NCBI GenBank assembly: GCA_023428755.1
Contig: JAEYWX010000015.1
Location: 252,749-316,748 of the forward strand
Reading direction: 5' to 3'
Source: Bacteroidota bacterium
Lineage (GTDB): Bacteria > Bacteroidota > Bacteroidia > Chitinophagales > Chitinophagaceae
DNA: 64,000 nucleotides
Both the position numbers and the translations under genes were made by a program. Positions 1 to 8,014 of the stretch are shown here, one piece after another. Within the stretch, counting starts at the first letter, position 1; each line of letters opens with the position of its first letter. The notes under the pieces were generated by a model that was not told the origin of the DNA, made no database searches, and saw only the letters and a program-made list of their open reading frames with translations.

Positions 1-84
1 ATACAGCCAGCCACAAACCCTTCGCAGTGATTGGACGGTCATTTTATTTTTTAATTCTTCAATTGTTTGTTATGGCAGTCCTTG

Positions 85-183
85 TTAATCGTTGGTTCGT
101 TGGCAGCATCTGGGTTTCATGTTGGCATGTATCACCTGGTGTATTTGTGTTTTCATCTGTTCTTGGTTGGTGTTATGCTTCAT
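85..183 (-). CDS. Possible 32-residue peptide, unknown
   Basis: A short reading frame of 32 codons, not recognised. It starts at ATG (183) and ends at TAA (85). The main support is a strong Shine-Dalgarno-like AAGGAGG about 8 bases upstream of the ATG, which is rare in this genome. The peptide is hydrophilic, with two adjacent Cys near its end. It lies downstream of the terminator that follows the small membrane protein gene at 280-462, so it would need its own promoter. It could equally be chance. Confidence 0.3.
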   Translation of the reverse strand: MKHNTNQEQMKTQIHQVIHANMKPRCCQRTND

Positions 184-220
184 CTTGTCAGCCTCCTTTT
201 TAGGGGGCTTATTTGACAAT

Positions 221-247
221 AAAAAAGCCCGGATAAATATCCAGGCT
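221..247 (-). terminator. Rho-independent terminator
   Basis: On the minus strand a 9-bp stem (AGCCTGGAT pairing with ATCCGGGCT, one G-U) with a 4-base loop is followed by six T. It lies 33 bp past the stop of the small membrane protein gene and probably ends the transcript that runs from 1886 or 1072 to 280. Confidence 0.75.
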
Positions 248-279
248 CGATTCACTTCAGGTCACCACAACCGAAGCAA

Positions 280-462
280 TTATTTTTTCATTCGTTTTGC
301 AAGAAGCTTCAATAACAAAGTGACTGCAAAACTCACTACTGCACCAACTGCTGCTAACACTGCAGTCTTAATAAGATCTTCGCTGTTGATATTTGCGAAG
401 ATTGAAAGCAACGTTCCAGCAGCAGTTCCCGCTTTCGTTGTATTATCAAAGTACGGTTGCAT
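280..462 (-). CDS. Small membrane protein of integrated element
   Basis: A 60-residue protein. A hydrophobic helix near residues 33-54 (VLAAVGAVVSFAVTLLLKLL) is followed by a basic tail (AKRMKK), so it is probably a single-span membrane protein with the C-terminus in the cytoplasm. It is the last gene of a tightly packed series: its ATG overlaps the stop region of the gene at 462-671. I do not recognise a family. Size, topology and place beside a DUF5675 gene and an integrase suggest a phage-type or mobile-element protein, and a holin-like role is possible but unproven. Confidence 0.6.
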   Translation of the reverse strand: MQPYFDNTTKAGTAAGTLLSIFANINSEDLIKTAVLAAVGAVVSFAVTLLLKLLAKRMKK

Positions 463-671
463 TATTCTCCCTCCACTGCAGTCTGACTGACTGCACTCAA
501 TACACCACTGGCCACAGCTAAGTAACCAGCCACTTTAATAATCACCGCAGGTAGCGCCACAGGAGCAGCTACAATTGTTGTGGCCACGGCAGCCAATGCA
601 AGACCAATAGTTCGAAGCTTCTTGAAGAATTTTGGTGTTGGTGCTTGCACACGTTGAATTAGTTGTTTCAT
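462..671 (-). CDS. Small hydrophobic protein of integrated element
   Basis: A 69-residue protein. A basic N-terminus (about residues 1-20, several K and R) precedes a long Ala/Val-rich hydrophobic stretch at about 22-60, which could form one or two membrane helices. It is packed end to end with its neighbours: its ATG abuts the stop of the DUF5675 gene (671) and its stop overlaps the next start (462), so the three are surely co-transcribed. Family not recognised. It belongs with the other small element genes here, and no function can be read from the sequence. Confidence 0.6.
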   Translation of the reverse strand: MKQLIQRVQAPTPKFFKKLRTIGLALAAVATTIVAAPVALPAVIIKVAGYLAVASGVLSAVSQTAVEGE

Positions 672-1072
672 CAGTTTACAGATTTTATAGTTAGAAATAC
701 TTTGTTTCCTTTCTCAAACTCAATGGATGTAACTGCAAGCAGCTTCTTTAGTGCAAGCATTGAGTTGTTTCCTTTTCCCTCACCGGTACAAATAGAAACC
801 GGAGCGATACAGCCTTGCAGTTCTTTTAATGCATCATTTGCGGCATGCAGTAAAATCAAATGACGTTTAGCTACATTATTCACAAGTAAATGATGCCCGA
901 ACCTTGTACTGTATCGCTTAGTCAGTTCATATCTTCCTTCCGGAATGCACGATACTTTTTGTTTGTTAGCAAGCCAAGGAAGTTCAATTGTAAAACATAC
1001 CCGCTTGTTATTGTGGAGCAACTCTCCGTTCGTGCCATCAGGAAAATATGTTCTGATCAATTCCAGTTCCAT
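671..1072 (-). CDS. DUF5675 family protein
   Basis: A 133-residue protein matching what I know of DUF5675: an N-terminal strand region (MELELIRTYFPDGTNGELL), a central CIPEGRYEL segment, the stretch LILLHAANDALKELQGCIAP at about residues 71-90, and a TGEGKG turn. DUF5675 proteins are found in Bacteroidota mobile elements and phage-like islands, and their biochemical role is not known to me. The gene is the first of a compact run with the two small hydrophobic proteins downstream, which fits a lysis- or envelope-related module, although that is inference. There is no signal peptide. Confidence 0.8.
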   Translation of the reverse strand: MELELIRTYFPDGTNGELLHNNKRVCFTIELPWLANKQKVSCIPEGRYELTKRYSTRFGHHLLVNNVAKRHLILLHAANDALKELQGCIAPVSICTGEGKGNNSMLALKKLLAVTSIEFEKGNKVFLTIKSVN

Positions 1073-1127
1073 CTTTCATAGGATTGTAAGATTAAAAAAA
1101 CGGGCGGCTTTCATTCGCCATTCACGA

Positions 1128-1886
1128 CTAAACTCCACCATCAACTTTCACAATGTTCAACGCATTGTAAGCGCCATTTTTCAACGCATACATCTGACCG
1201 TTTACTTCTTGGTAAAACTCAATACCGAGAACAAGGAACAGCGGCTTAGTGCTGTTAGGTGTAACTGCATTTGAAAGATTGATCACCGCACTTGCAACGG
1301 CATCCCATGGGAGAATTGCTGTTGCCTGAGCATCCGCAATGAACACTTCATTTTCAAAATCGATCTCCGCACCAGCAGAAATGATTTTAAAATGTGTTGC
1401 ACCTCCGGGTGCTGCAATCATGTTCAGCGGAACGAATGAAGGCATGTTCACTGCAAGTGTACCGGCCACACGATCAATGGTTGATGTGAAAGGCGCATAA
1501 ATGGTGGTACCAAGTTTACCATTGATGTTGAAATCAAAACCTTGTAAGAGTTCCGCTTCACCATCGATCACATTGCGCAAACCACGAGGGTTCGTTGCAT
1601 CTTCCTGGATAACTTTCACAAATGCAGTTGTTAACCGGCTCACCATTTTGCTGTCACTTGAATTTTGCAACAGACCACGGATCGATGTTCGCAGAATCTT
1701 TCCGGCTTTACCAGCCCGGCCAAACTCCGCACCATTTTCACGGGTCCGCTGAAATGCAGGATCATTGGCAATACGGTCAGCAGGCACACCGCCTTTCTCT
1801 CTTGCCAGGTAACCATCTTTAGTTTTGTAAAAGCTGATATCCGCAATCGTTCCTTCGAGTTTAATAATCCCTTTTTGTCTTGCCAT
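1128..1886 (-). CDS. Conserved unknown protein of integrated element (252 aa)
   Basis: A 252-residue protein starting MARQKGIIKLEGTIADISFY. The first 90 residues are basic and Gly-rich (REKGGV, GRAGKAGKILRTSIRG); the rest looks like a beta-rich domain with many Val, Ile and Ala strands. There is no signal peptide or membrane helix. I have seen similar proteins only as hypothetical genes beside DUF5675 and integrases in Bacteroidota. A structural (coat-like) or DNA-associated role would fit the basic N-terminus plus beta domain, but this is a guess. It is upstream of and co-oriented with the DUF5675 gene, with a 55-bp gap. Confidence 0.65.
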   Translation of the reverse strand: MARQKGIIKLEGTIADISFYKTKDGYLAREKGGVPADRIANDPAFQRTRENGAEFGRAGKAGKILRTSIRGLLQNSSDSKMVSRLTTAFVKVIQEDATNPRGLRNVIDGEAELLQGFDFNINGKLGTTIYAPFTSTIDRVAGTLAVNMPSFVPLNMIAAPGGATHFKIISAGAEIDFENEVFIADAQATAILPWDAVASAVINLSNAVTPNSTKPLFLVLGIEFYQEVNGQMYALKNGAYNALNIVKVDGGV

Positions 1887-2024
1887 AAGATTTGGATTGT
1901 TTTAGTTTGATACATTTTGCAATTCATTTACCCGACGCCTGATAAATAACTTTGCATTGTTTACAACACAAGAATAGAATGAAGCTTTCAACTTTAAAAG
2001 CAAGCGTTCCGAACATGCAGGGTT

Positions 2025-2228
2025 ATGCAGCAAACGATTCCCAATCGCATAGTCATTTATGCAAAAGACATTATGAATATCACCGGCCGTAAAGAACGGG
2101 CGGCCAGAAAGCTCATTGCCAAAATCAGGAAGGAATACAATAAGCCAAATGGCACTTTTATTACAATAAAGGAGTTTTGCGCTTATACGAAAATCGATGA
2201 ACAACTGGTCAACTCCTTTCTGATTTGA
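2025..2228 (+). CDS. Small basic, possibly DNA-binding protein
   Basis: A 67-residue protein transcribed opposite to the rest of the element. It contains the basic helical segment ITGRKERAARKLIAKIRKEY (residues 18-37) and ends in a second helical stretch (FCAYTKIDEQLVNSFL). The composition suggests a small helix-turn-helix or nucleic-acid-binding protein. It sits between the 252-residue protein (minus) and the integrase (minus), where a regulator or excisionase would be expected. Function is inferred from position only. A longer minus-strand frame overlaps it, but its composition is poor. Confidence 0.55.
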   Translation: MQQTIPNRIVIYAKDIMNITGRKERAARKLIAKIRKEYNKPNGTFITIKEFCAYTKIDEQLVNSFLI

Positions 2229-2306
2229 CAAGACAAAGCCATGTCCTAAGTATAGATAAAGCATGGATAGTGTATGGATCGTGCATGAAATAATAAAATG
2301 ACTGGC

Positions 2307-3557
2307 CTAAGAGCCAGTCATTTCTTTTACCACTGATGTTGAATTGAATTTATCACGAAGCGGCTGCATATCTGCACTCACTTTCTTATCCAGGATCTTT
2401 GCATAATGCTGCGTAGTCTGAAGTTTCTTATGCCCAAGCATTTTACTTACACTCTCAATCGGTACACCATTCGTCAAAGCAACTGTTGTTGCAAATGTGT
2501 GCCGTGCTATGTGGAAAGTCAGTTGCTTTTTTATCTCACATAGATCAGCTATCTCTTTCAGGTATGCATTTGCTTTTTGATTAGAAGGAATCGGTAACAG
2601 CTTCATCTTGTTACATGCTTGCGGATGGTCTTTATATTTCTCGATTATTGCAAGTGCCGGAGGCAGGAGAGGTATCCTGCTGGCAGTTTTTGTTTTCTGT
2701 CTGCTTGTATAAATCCATCTTTCTCCATCAATCCCTATGGTGATTGAATCTTTCGTAAGATTAGATACGTCAATAAAAGCAAGCCCGGTATAACAACTGA
2801 ATACAAACATGTCACGTACATGTGCGAGCCGCTCAATTGTAAATTCTTTCGCTTCAAGATTTTTTAATTCAGTTTCAGAAAGGTAAGGTCGCTCTGTTTG
2901 TTTTGTTTTAAGCTTGTATCCAAGGAAAGGATGTTTCTGTAACCAGTTCTTTGCAACACATTCGTTAATGATCTTCTTTAAATTCTTTATGTACTTCGCA
3001 TTGGTATTGAGATCAATCTTTTTTTGGGTTTTGAGATAGAAATCGAAGTCAGAGATAAATTCAATATTCAATTCCTTTAAACTGATGTCTACACGTTTGT
3101 ATTTGTGCTGCAGAAAGTCTTTGACATGCTTACGGGTAGTTTCATATTTCACCCAGGTAGCACGGGAATATTCCTGCCCGATTAAAGCTGATATATCCTT
3201 GTTGTGTTGCGTAATGATCTCTAACAGCATCCGGGGCTTTTCAACAACACCGGTATAAGCTCGTTTAATTGCTTCAGCAGAAACAAACTCGCTGGCAGAT
3301 AACAGCCTGCTATAACAACCAACAAGTTTGCCTTTTATTACAGCAAGAAAGTTATTCAACTCTTTTGCTTCAGAACCTTTTGCGGTGCTGAGTTGATTTT
3401 TTGCATCCCATTCAAATGGCGATACGGTTCGATGTGTAGAGATTTCTGCTCGTTGCCCGTTGACAGTAATACGGACAGAGATGGGTGCTTTCCCATTTTT
3501 TGTTCTTGCTTTAGCAACCCGAAAAAGGATGCTGAAAGTCTGCGGTTGATTGGACAT
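2307..3557 (-). CDS. Tyrosine-type site-specific integrase
   Basis: A 416-residue integrase of the Bacteroidota type. An N-terminal arm-binding domain (about 1-95, starting with FSILFRVAKARTKNGK) and a SAM-like core-binding domain (about 100-215) precede the catalytic domain. Visible catalytic residues are the HIAR box, LGH, and the nucleophile Tyr in QTTQHYAKI. The first catalytic Arg of the family is not at its usual place: the box reads CYTGLAFIDV, with Ala where Arg is normal. This is seen in several Bacteroidota integrases such as the IntDOT group. The gene faces the 3' end of tRNA-Asp 300 bp away, the usual arrangement for integration into a tRNA gene. The other attachment site is outside the window. 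Confidence 0.93.
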   Translation of the reverse strand: MSNQPQTFSILFRVAKARTKNGKAPISVRITVNGQRAEISTHRTVSPFEWDAKNQLSTAKGSEAKELNNFLAVIKGKLVGCYSRLLSASEFVSAEAIKRAYTGVVEKPRMLLEIITQHNKDISALIGQEYSRATWVKYETTRKHVKDFLQHKYKRVDISLKELNIEFISDFDFYLKTQKKIDLNTNAKYIKNLKKIINECVAKNWLQKHPFLGYKLKTKQTERPYLSETELKNLEAKEFTIERLAHVRDMFVFSCYTGLAFIDVSNLTKDSITIGIDGERWIYTSRQKTKTASRIPLLPPALAIIEKYKDHPQACNKMKLLPIPSNQKANAYLKEIADLCEIKKQLTFHIARHTFATTVALTNGVPIESVSKMLGHKKLQTTQHYAKILDKKVSADMQPLRDKFNSTSVVKEMTGS

Positions 3558-3709
3558 GTGGTGAACATTTAACTGTGAAAAAATTGGTTAAATGCACCTC
3601 AACTATTTGCGCTTGTTAGGTAGGATTGCAAACTAAAAATCGATTAACTGTATCTGGTTTTTTAGTGATCAGCTCAACCAGCTATTTTGTCAGTTTCTCT
3701 TTTCAATTC

Positions 3710-3752
3710 GGGAGCAAATATATTTATCTGCTTTGCTCCCTCGATTGCTCCC
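3710..3752. repeat. Inverted/direct 8-9 bp repeats near integrase
   Basis: GGGAGCAAA at 3710-3718 is perfectly inverted as TTTGCTCCC at 3732-3740, and TTGCTCCC recurs in direct orientation at 3745-3752. The group lies between the integrase start and the tRNA-Asp 3' end, where arm-type or excisionase sites of the recombination region are expected. It could also be an operator for the integrase promoter. Confidence 0.5.
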
Positions 3753-3797
3753 TTTTAGAATTGCAGGTATTAGGTTGTAATTACAGTATACAAGCAG

Positions 3798-3833
3798 AAA
3801 AGCCACTTAAAACTTGCGCTTTAAGTGGCTTTT
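3798..3833. terminator. Bidirectional hairpin terminator by tRNA-Asp
   Basis: A perfect 14-bp stem (AAAAGCCACTTAAA pairing with TTTAAGTGGCTTTT) with an 8-base loop, A-rich on the left and T-rich on the right, so it can act in both directions. On the minus strand it lies 22 bp beyond the end of tRNA-Asp and would end that transcript. Confidence 0.8.
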
Positions 3834-3855
3834 GAACTGTTTGTAGTTCTTTCAG

Positions 3856-3929
3856 CGGACCGGACGGGACTCGAACCCGCGACCTCCGCCGTGACAGGGC
3901 GGCATTCTAACCAACTGAACTACCGATCC
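3856..3929 (-). tRNA. tRNA-Asp (GTC)
   Basis: A 74-base cloverleaf read on the minus strand. The acceptor stem GGATCGG pairs with CCGGTCC (one U-G), the anticodon stem CCGCC/GGCGG encloses CTGTCAC, giving anticodon GTC (Asp), and the T-arm carries GTTCGAGTC. CCA is not encoded. Its 3' end faces the integrase at 2307-3557, so it is the probable integration target of the element to the left. Confidence 0.97.
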
Positions 3930-4081
3930 AACTATCCGTTGCATGAACGACTGAACAAGAACCGTTTATCATTCATTTTTCGGGACGGCAAAGATAGGGG
4001 TTTTGCATATTTCGTAAAAAAAGTTTTTCGTCTTTTTTCAGGAATTAAATACTACAAGTAAACCCCATCACTGCCATGGTT

Positions 4082-4089
4082 TATATTTG
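4082..4089 (+). promoter_or_regulatory. Candidate Bacteroidota -7 element (TATATTTG)
   Basis: TATATTTG matches the Bacteroidota -7 consensus TAnnTTTG and lies about 20 bp before the chosen ATG (4110) of the oxidoreductase gene. No good -33 TTTG is seen upstream, so this is only a candidate. Confidence 0.45.
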
Positions 4090-4109
4090 CCACTACTTAA
4101 TTGAATTCA

Positions 4110-5081
4110 ATGCTCAAAATTGCTGTGTTTGGCACCGGCCACCTCGGAAAATTTCATCTCAATAACTGGAAAGAAATAGAAGGCGTTGAACTGGTTGGGT
4201 TTTACGACCCGAACGACAGGGCGGCTAAAGCCGTTGCAGAAAAATACCAGTTGCAACGCTTTACCAGTGCCGAAGAATTGATGGCGCTTTGCGATGCGGC
4301 CGACATTGTAGCTCCTACCAATTACCACTTTGAGCTTTGCCAAATGGCTGTGCGGATGGGCAAGCATGTGTTTGTAGAAAAACCGATGTGCAATACCATG
4401 GAGGAAGCCAACGAACTGGTGAAACTGGTGCGGGAAGCCAATGTGAAATTACAGGTAGGTCATGTGGAGCGGTTCAACCCCGCTTTTCTTGCCGTGAAGG
4501 AGCTGCAGTTGAACCCCATGTTTATTGAAGTGCATCGTTTGTCGCAATTTAATCCAAGAGGCACAGAGGTAAGTGTGATCCTTGATTTAATGATCCATGA
4601 CATCGACATTATTTTAAGCCTGGTAAAAAGTGATGTTAAGAATGTATATGCGAATGGTGTGGCAGTAATGACAGATACACCCGACATCGCCAACGTTCGA
4701 ATTGAATTTGACAATGGCTGTGTGGCCAATTTAACCAGCAGCCGCATCAGCATGAAAAAAATGCGCAAGATCCGGTTGTTTCAACGGGATGCCTATATCG
4801 GTATAGATTTCCTTGAAAAAAAATCAGAGATCATCCGCATGAAAAATGCCGACGATAAAGAAGCATTTACGTTTGATATTGAAACCAATCATGGCAAAAA
4901 AACAATTGCGATCTCAAACCCTCCGGTAAAAGAAGTAAATGCCATCCGTATGGAGCTGGAGCATTTTCGTGATGCGATATTGCTTGATAAACCTATACCT
5001 GTAAGTGAAGTAGATGGCTTACGTGCCATGGATGTGGCCCACCAGATACTTCAAAAAATACAACGTGCTACCGTTGGTTAA
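4110..5081 (+). CDS. Gfo/Idh/MocA family oxidoreductase
   Basis: A 323-residue NAD(P)-dependent oxidoreductase. The N-terminal Rossmann fold has the dinucleotide loop FGTGHLGKFH (about residues 6-15), and the family EKP motif (VFVEKPMCNT) is at about 90-92. The C-terminal alpha/beta domain contains DLMIHDIDII, typical of the substrate side. I chose ATG 4110 (MLKIAVFG); an in-frame TTG at 4101 adds three residues that do not fit the family. The gene ends 4 bp before the sugar transferase ATG, so the pair is probably an operon making a modified sugar for a polyprenyl-linked glycan. The sugar substrate cannot be read. Confidence 0.88.
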   Translation: MLKIAVFGTGHLGKFHLNNWKEIEGVELVGFYDPNDRAAKAVAEKYQLQRFTSAEELMALCDAADIVAPTNYHFELCQMAVRMGKHVFVEKPMCNTMEEANELVKLVREANVKLQVGHVERFNPAFLAVKELQLNPMFIEVHRLSQFNPRGTEVSVILDLMIHDIDIILSLVKSDVKNVYANGVAVMTDTPDIANVRIEFDNGCVANLTSSRISMKKMRKIRLFQRDAYIGIDFLEKKSEIIRMKNADDKEAFTFDIETNHGKKTIAISNPPVKEVNAIRMELEHFRDAILLDKPIPVSEVDGLRAMDVAHQILQKIQRATVG

Positions 5082-5085
5082 ATTC

Positions 5086-6501
5086 ATGTTTCAAAAAACC
5101 CGTTTACATATTGGTTGGTATGTGTTTGCAGATTGGCTGTCGGCTACATTTGCATGGGGATTGTTTTATTTATTACGAAGGGTATTACTCGGCGAAGCAA
5201 GTAAGGTATTTGATCAGCAGTTCGATCTAAACTTTTTTATTGGTATCCTTTTTATTCCTGTTTGCTGGGTTGTTTTCTATCATCTGTTTGGCAGCTATCG
5301 GAACCTGTACAGCAAATCAAGACTGCAGGAATTAACCAGCACTTTTTTTTGCAGCCTTTTCGGTTGCCTCATTTTATTTTTTGCATTACTGCTCGATGAC
5401 CGAATTGTTTCCTACACCTTTTATTATAAAGAGTCACTCCTGCTGTTTTCCCTGCAGTTTGGATTCACGTGGTTGTTTCGATGGATCATTCTTACCATCA
5501 TCAAACAACAATTTATCAAAGGAAATGTAAAGATCAATACACTCATTATTGGTGCCAACTACAGTGCAGTAAAACTATACAGCGATATTAAAGGTTCAGG
5601 CGAAACACTTGGATTTCATTTTGCAGGCTTTTTGTATCCCGATGGCACATCTGCAAACGGTCTCGGCAAGTATCTACCGGCATTAGGATCTTTACAGGAT
5701 TTATCTTCCGTGATCCGTGAAAAACAGATCGAGCAGGTAATTATTGCTACAGAAGAAAAAGAACGCTCATCAATGGAGCAATCGCTCATCATTTTGAGTG
5801 AGCATGATGTAAGTATCAAACTGTTGCCCAATACCATCGACATCCTCTCCGGCTCAGTGCGAACCAGCAATGTATTCGGTGCCATGCTCATTGATCTGCA
5901 TACCGGCATGATGAGCGAGTGGCAACAAAATATTAAACGCCTGATGGATGTGGCTGCTTCTGTTTTTGCATTGCTTTTTCTGTTTCCTTTGCTCCTCTTT
6001 GTTGCTATCAGAGTAAAACTATCATCGAAAGGTCCGGTATTTTATTCCCAGGAACGCATCGGCTTAAAAGGAAAACCATTTTACATCCACAAATTCAGAT
6101 CAATGATAACGGATGCAGAAAAAAATGGCCCCGCTCTTTCATCTGAAACAGATCAACGTATTACGCAGTGGGGTAAGGTAATGCGTAAATGGCGATTGGA
6201 TGAATTACCACAGTTCTGGAATATTCTGAAAGGTGAAATGAGTTTGGTAGGCCCCCGGCCCGAACGGCGGTTTTATATTGATCAGGTAGTAGAAAAAGCA
6301 CCCTACTATCGCTATCTGTTGAAAGTAAAACCTGGACTGACATCATGGGGTATGGTGAAGTTCGGTTACGCTGAAAATGTTGATGAAATGGTGGAACGTA
6401 GTAAATATGATTTGATCTACATTGAAAACATTTCACTGGCACTTGATATCAAGATCATCATCCATACCGTTCGATTGATTTTTCTTGGTAAAGGTCGATG
6501 A
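5086..6501 (+). CDS. Exopolysaccharide polyprenyl-phosphate sugar transferase
   Basis: A 471-residue membrane enzyme of the WcaJ/WbaP type, which moves a sugar phosphate from a nucleotide sugar to undecaprenyl phosphate to start an exopolysaccharide or O-antigen unit. Hydrophobic helices occupy about residues 10-140. A nucleotide-binding-like middle domain (about 145-265) follows, then another helix and the catalytic domain (about 282-471) with VFYSQERIGLKGKPF, KFRSM, WRLDELPQFWNIL and LVGPRPE. I chose ATG 5086; longer starts lie inside the upstream oxidoreductase. The gap to that gene is 4 bp. Confidence 0.92.
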   Translation: MFQKTRLHIGWYVFADWLSATFAWGLFYLLRRVLLGEASKVFDQQFDLNFFIGILFIPVCWVVFYHLFGSYRNLYSKSRLQELTSTFFCSLFGCLILFFALLLDDRIVSYTFYYKESLLLFSLQFGFTWLFRWIILTIIKQQFIKGNVKINTLIIGANYSAVKLYSDIKGSGETLGFHFAGFLYPDGTSANGLGKYLPALGSLQDLSSVIREKQIEQVIIATEEKERSSMEQSLIILSEHDVSIKLLPNTIDILSGSVRTSNVFGAMLIDLHTGMMSEWQQNIKRLMDVAASVFALLFLFPLLLFVAIRVKLSSKGPVFYSQERIGLKGKPFYIHKFRSMITDAEKNGPALSSETDQRITQWGKVMRKWRLDELPQFWNILKGEMSLVGPRPERRFYIDQVVEKAPYYRYLLKVKPGLTSWGMVKFGYAENVDEMVERSKYDLIYIENISLALDIKIIIHTVRLIFLGKGR

Positions 6502-6529
6502 TGTGCACCTGCAGCTAAACAAACATCGT

Positions 6530-7972
6530 ATGAAAATCAGTTTTCTCTTCGTTTTAATTGCATCTGTTATTTCTGCTGCAGCACAACAAAGCGCTTACTG
6601 GCAGCAGGAAGTAAATTACAAGATCGATGTAACACTGAACACGGAGAACAAATCATTGAAAGGTTTTGAAAGCATTGAATATATTAATCACTCGCCTGAT
6701 ACACTTACATACATCTGGTTTCACTTATGGCCCAATGCGTACAAGGATAAAAGTACAGCCTATGCAAAACAAACAGGCAGTACTTACTATCGAAAAAATA
6801 CAGGTTACATCGACAGTGTTGTGTTTACCATTGACAGTGATACATTAGTTACCGAACCTCATCCGCAGCATATTGATATTGTGAAACTGATTTTAAAACA
6901 ACCGTTGTTGCCTAGTCAATCCATTCGTATTCATTCATCGTTTTATGTACAAATTCCTGAATATGCATCAAGGCTTGGCTATTCAAAAAACGATTTTTAC
7001 ATCTCACAATGGTATCCCAAACCGGCCGTGTACGATCGAAAAGGATGGCATCCCATGCCCTACTTAGACCGGGGCGAATTTTACAGTGAATTCGGAAGTT
7101 TTGATGTTTCCATTACTCTTCCTTCAACTTATGTAGTGGCGGCAACAGGTGAACTCACCACAGAAGACGAGTTGGAAACATATAAAATCATCGGCACAAA
7201 AAACAGAAAAAAGGCATCGGTAAAATACAAGCCATCTGTTCAAGCAACTTATAAAACATTACGCTTTCAACAAAAAGGAGTACACGACTTTGCTTGGTTT
7301 GCTTCTGAAAACTTTTTGATCCGGTATTCACAGGCGCTTTTAACCGACGGACATGCAGTTGATATTTTCACATTCGCCAAAACAAACAGGAATTCATTTT
7401 GGGATGATGCTAATGATAAGATCGCCAACATACTTTTTGATATGCAGGAGTATGTGGGAACTTATCCGTATGGTTCAGTTTCCGCAGTTGAAGGATCGGG
7501 TAACAGATTTAGTGGAGGAATGGAATACCCGATGATCTGTTTATTGAATGTAGCGGAAGAGTATGTACTGACGCATGAAATTGTGCACAACTGGTTTTAT
7601 GGTATTCTTGCAAGTAACGAACGTGAACATGCATGGATGGATGAAGGACTAACGGATTGGTTCACCCATCTTATTCTCAACCGGAGCCCTGTACTTGAAA
7701 ATGATTTTAACGACCCTGTTGATCAAAACGCAGCACTGTATAAAACAGCGGATGCATACTTTTTTGCCGTGTATGCAAAATCGCAGGAATGGTTGCGTTT
7801 ATTGCAAAAGCAAACCGGCGAGGCAAACTTCGAAGCAGGTATCAAAGAATATTATAACCGCTGGAAATTCCGCCACCCTTACCCGGAGGATTTTCAACAG
7901 ATAATGGAGGAAGTGAGCAAAAAAAAGCTCAACAATGTGTTTAGTCTCTTAAAAGAGCGTGGTAAACTATAG
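6530..7972 (+). CDS. M1 family metallopeptidase, short form
   Basis: A 480-residue secreted or periplasmic aminopeptidase-like protein. A signal peptide (MKISFLFVLIASVISAAAQ) precedes an M1-type beta-rich domain and a gluzincin catalytic domain with HEIVHNW starting at residue 349 and the third zinc ligand Glu in WMDEGLTDW. The exopeptidase motif appears as GGMEYP rather than GAMEN, as in many Bacteroidota members. It ends after the helical part with no C-terminal extension. It is closely similar to the next gene over its whole length (matching YWQQ, WFHLWPNAY, QWYPKPAVYD and GGMEYP), so the two arose by tandem duplication. The start at 6530 is chosen for the signal peptide. Confidence 0.9.
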   Translation: MKISFLFVLIASVISAAAQQSAYWQQEVNYKIDVTLNTENKSLKGFESIEYINHSPDTLTYIWFHLWPNAYKDKSTAYAKQTGSTYYRKNTGYIDSVVFTIDSDTLVTEPHPQHIDIVKLILKQPLLPSQSIRIHSSFYVQIPEYASRLGYSKNDFYISQWYPKPAVYDRKGWHPMPYLDRGEFYSEFGSFDVSITLPSTYVVAATGELTTEDELETYKIIGTKNRKKASVKYKPSVQATYKTLRFQQKGVHDFAWFASENFLIRYSQALLTDGHAVDIFTFAKTNRNSFWDDANDKIANILFDMQEYVGTYPYGSVSAVEGSGNRFSGGMEYPMICLLNVAEEYVLTHEIVHNWFYGILASNEREHAWMDEGLTDWFTHLILNRSPVLENDFNDPVDQNAALYKTADAYFFAVYAKSQEWLRLLQKQTGEANFEAGIKEYYNRWKFRHPYPEDFQQIMEEVSKKKLNNVFSLLKERGKL

Positions 7973-8014
7973 GCGTAACCGAAAGAAGATATTATTTTTG
8001 ATAAAACCCATTGA

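Noticed and set aside
1902..2264. A 120-codon minus-strand frame over the small basic gene
   Set aside because: Its composition is poor and it conflicts with the better plus-strand gene at 2025-2228, which has a plausible helical basic protein.
3825..4061. An open frame across tRNA-Asp
   Set aside because: It reads through the tRNA on the opposite strand and has the composition of the well-known spurious tRNA-antisense product.
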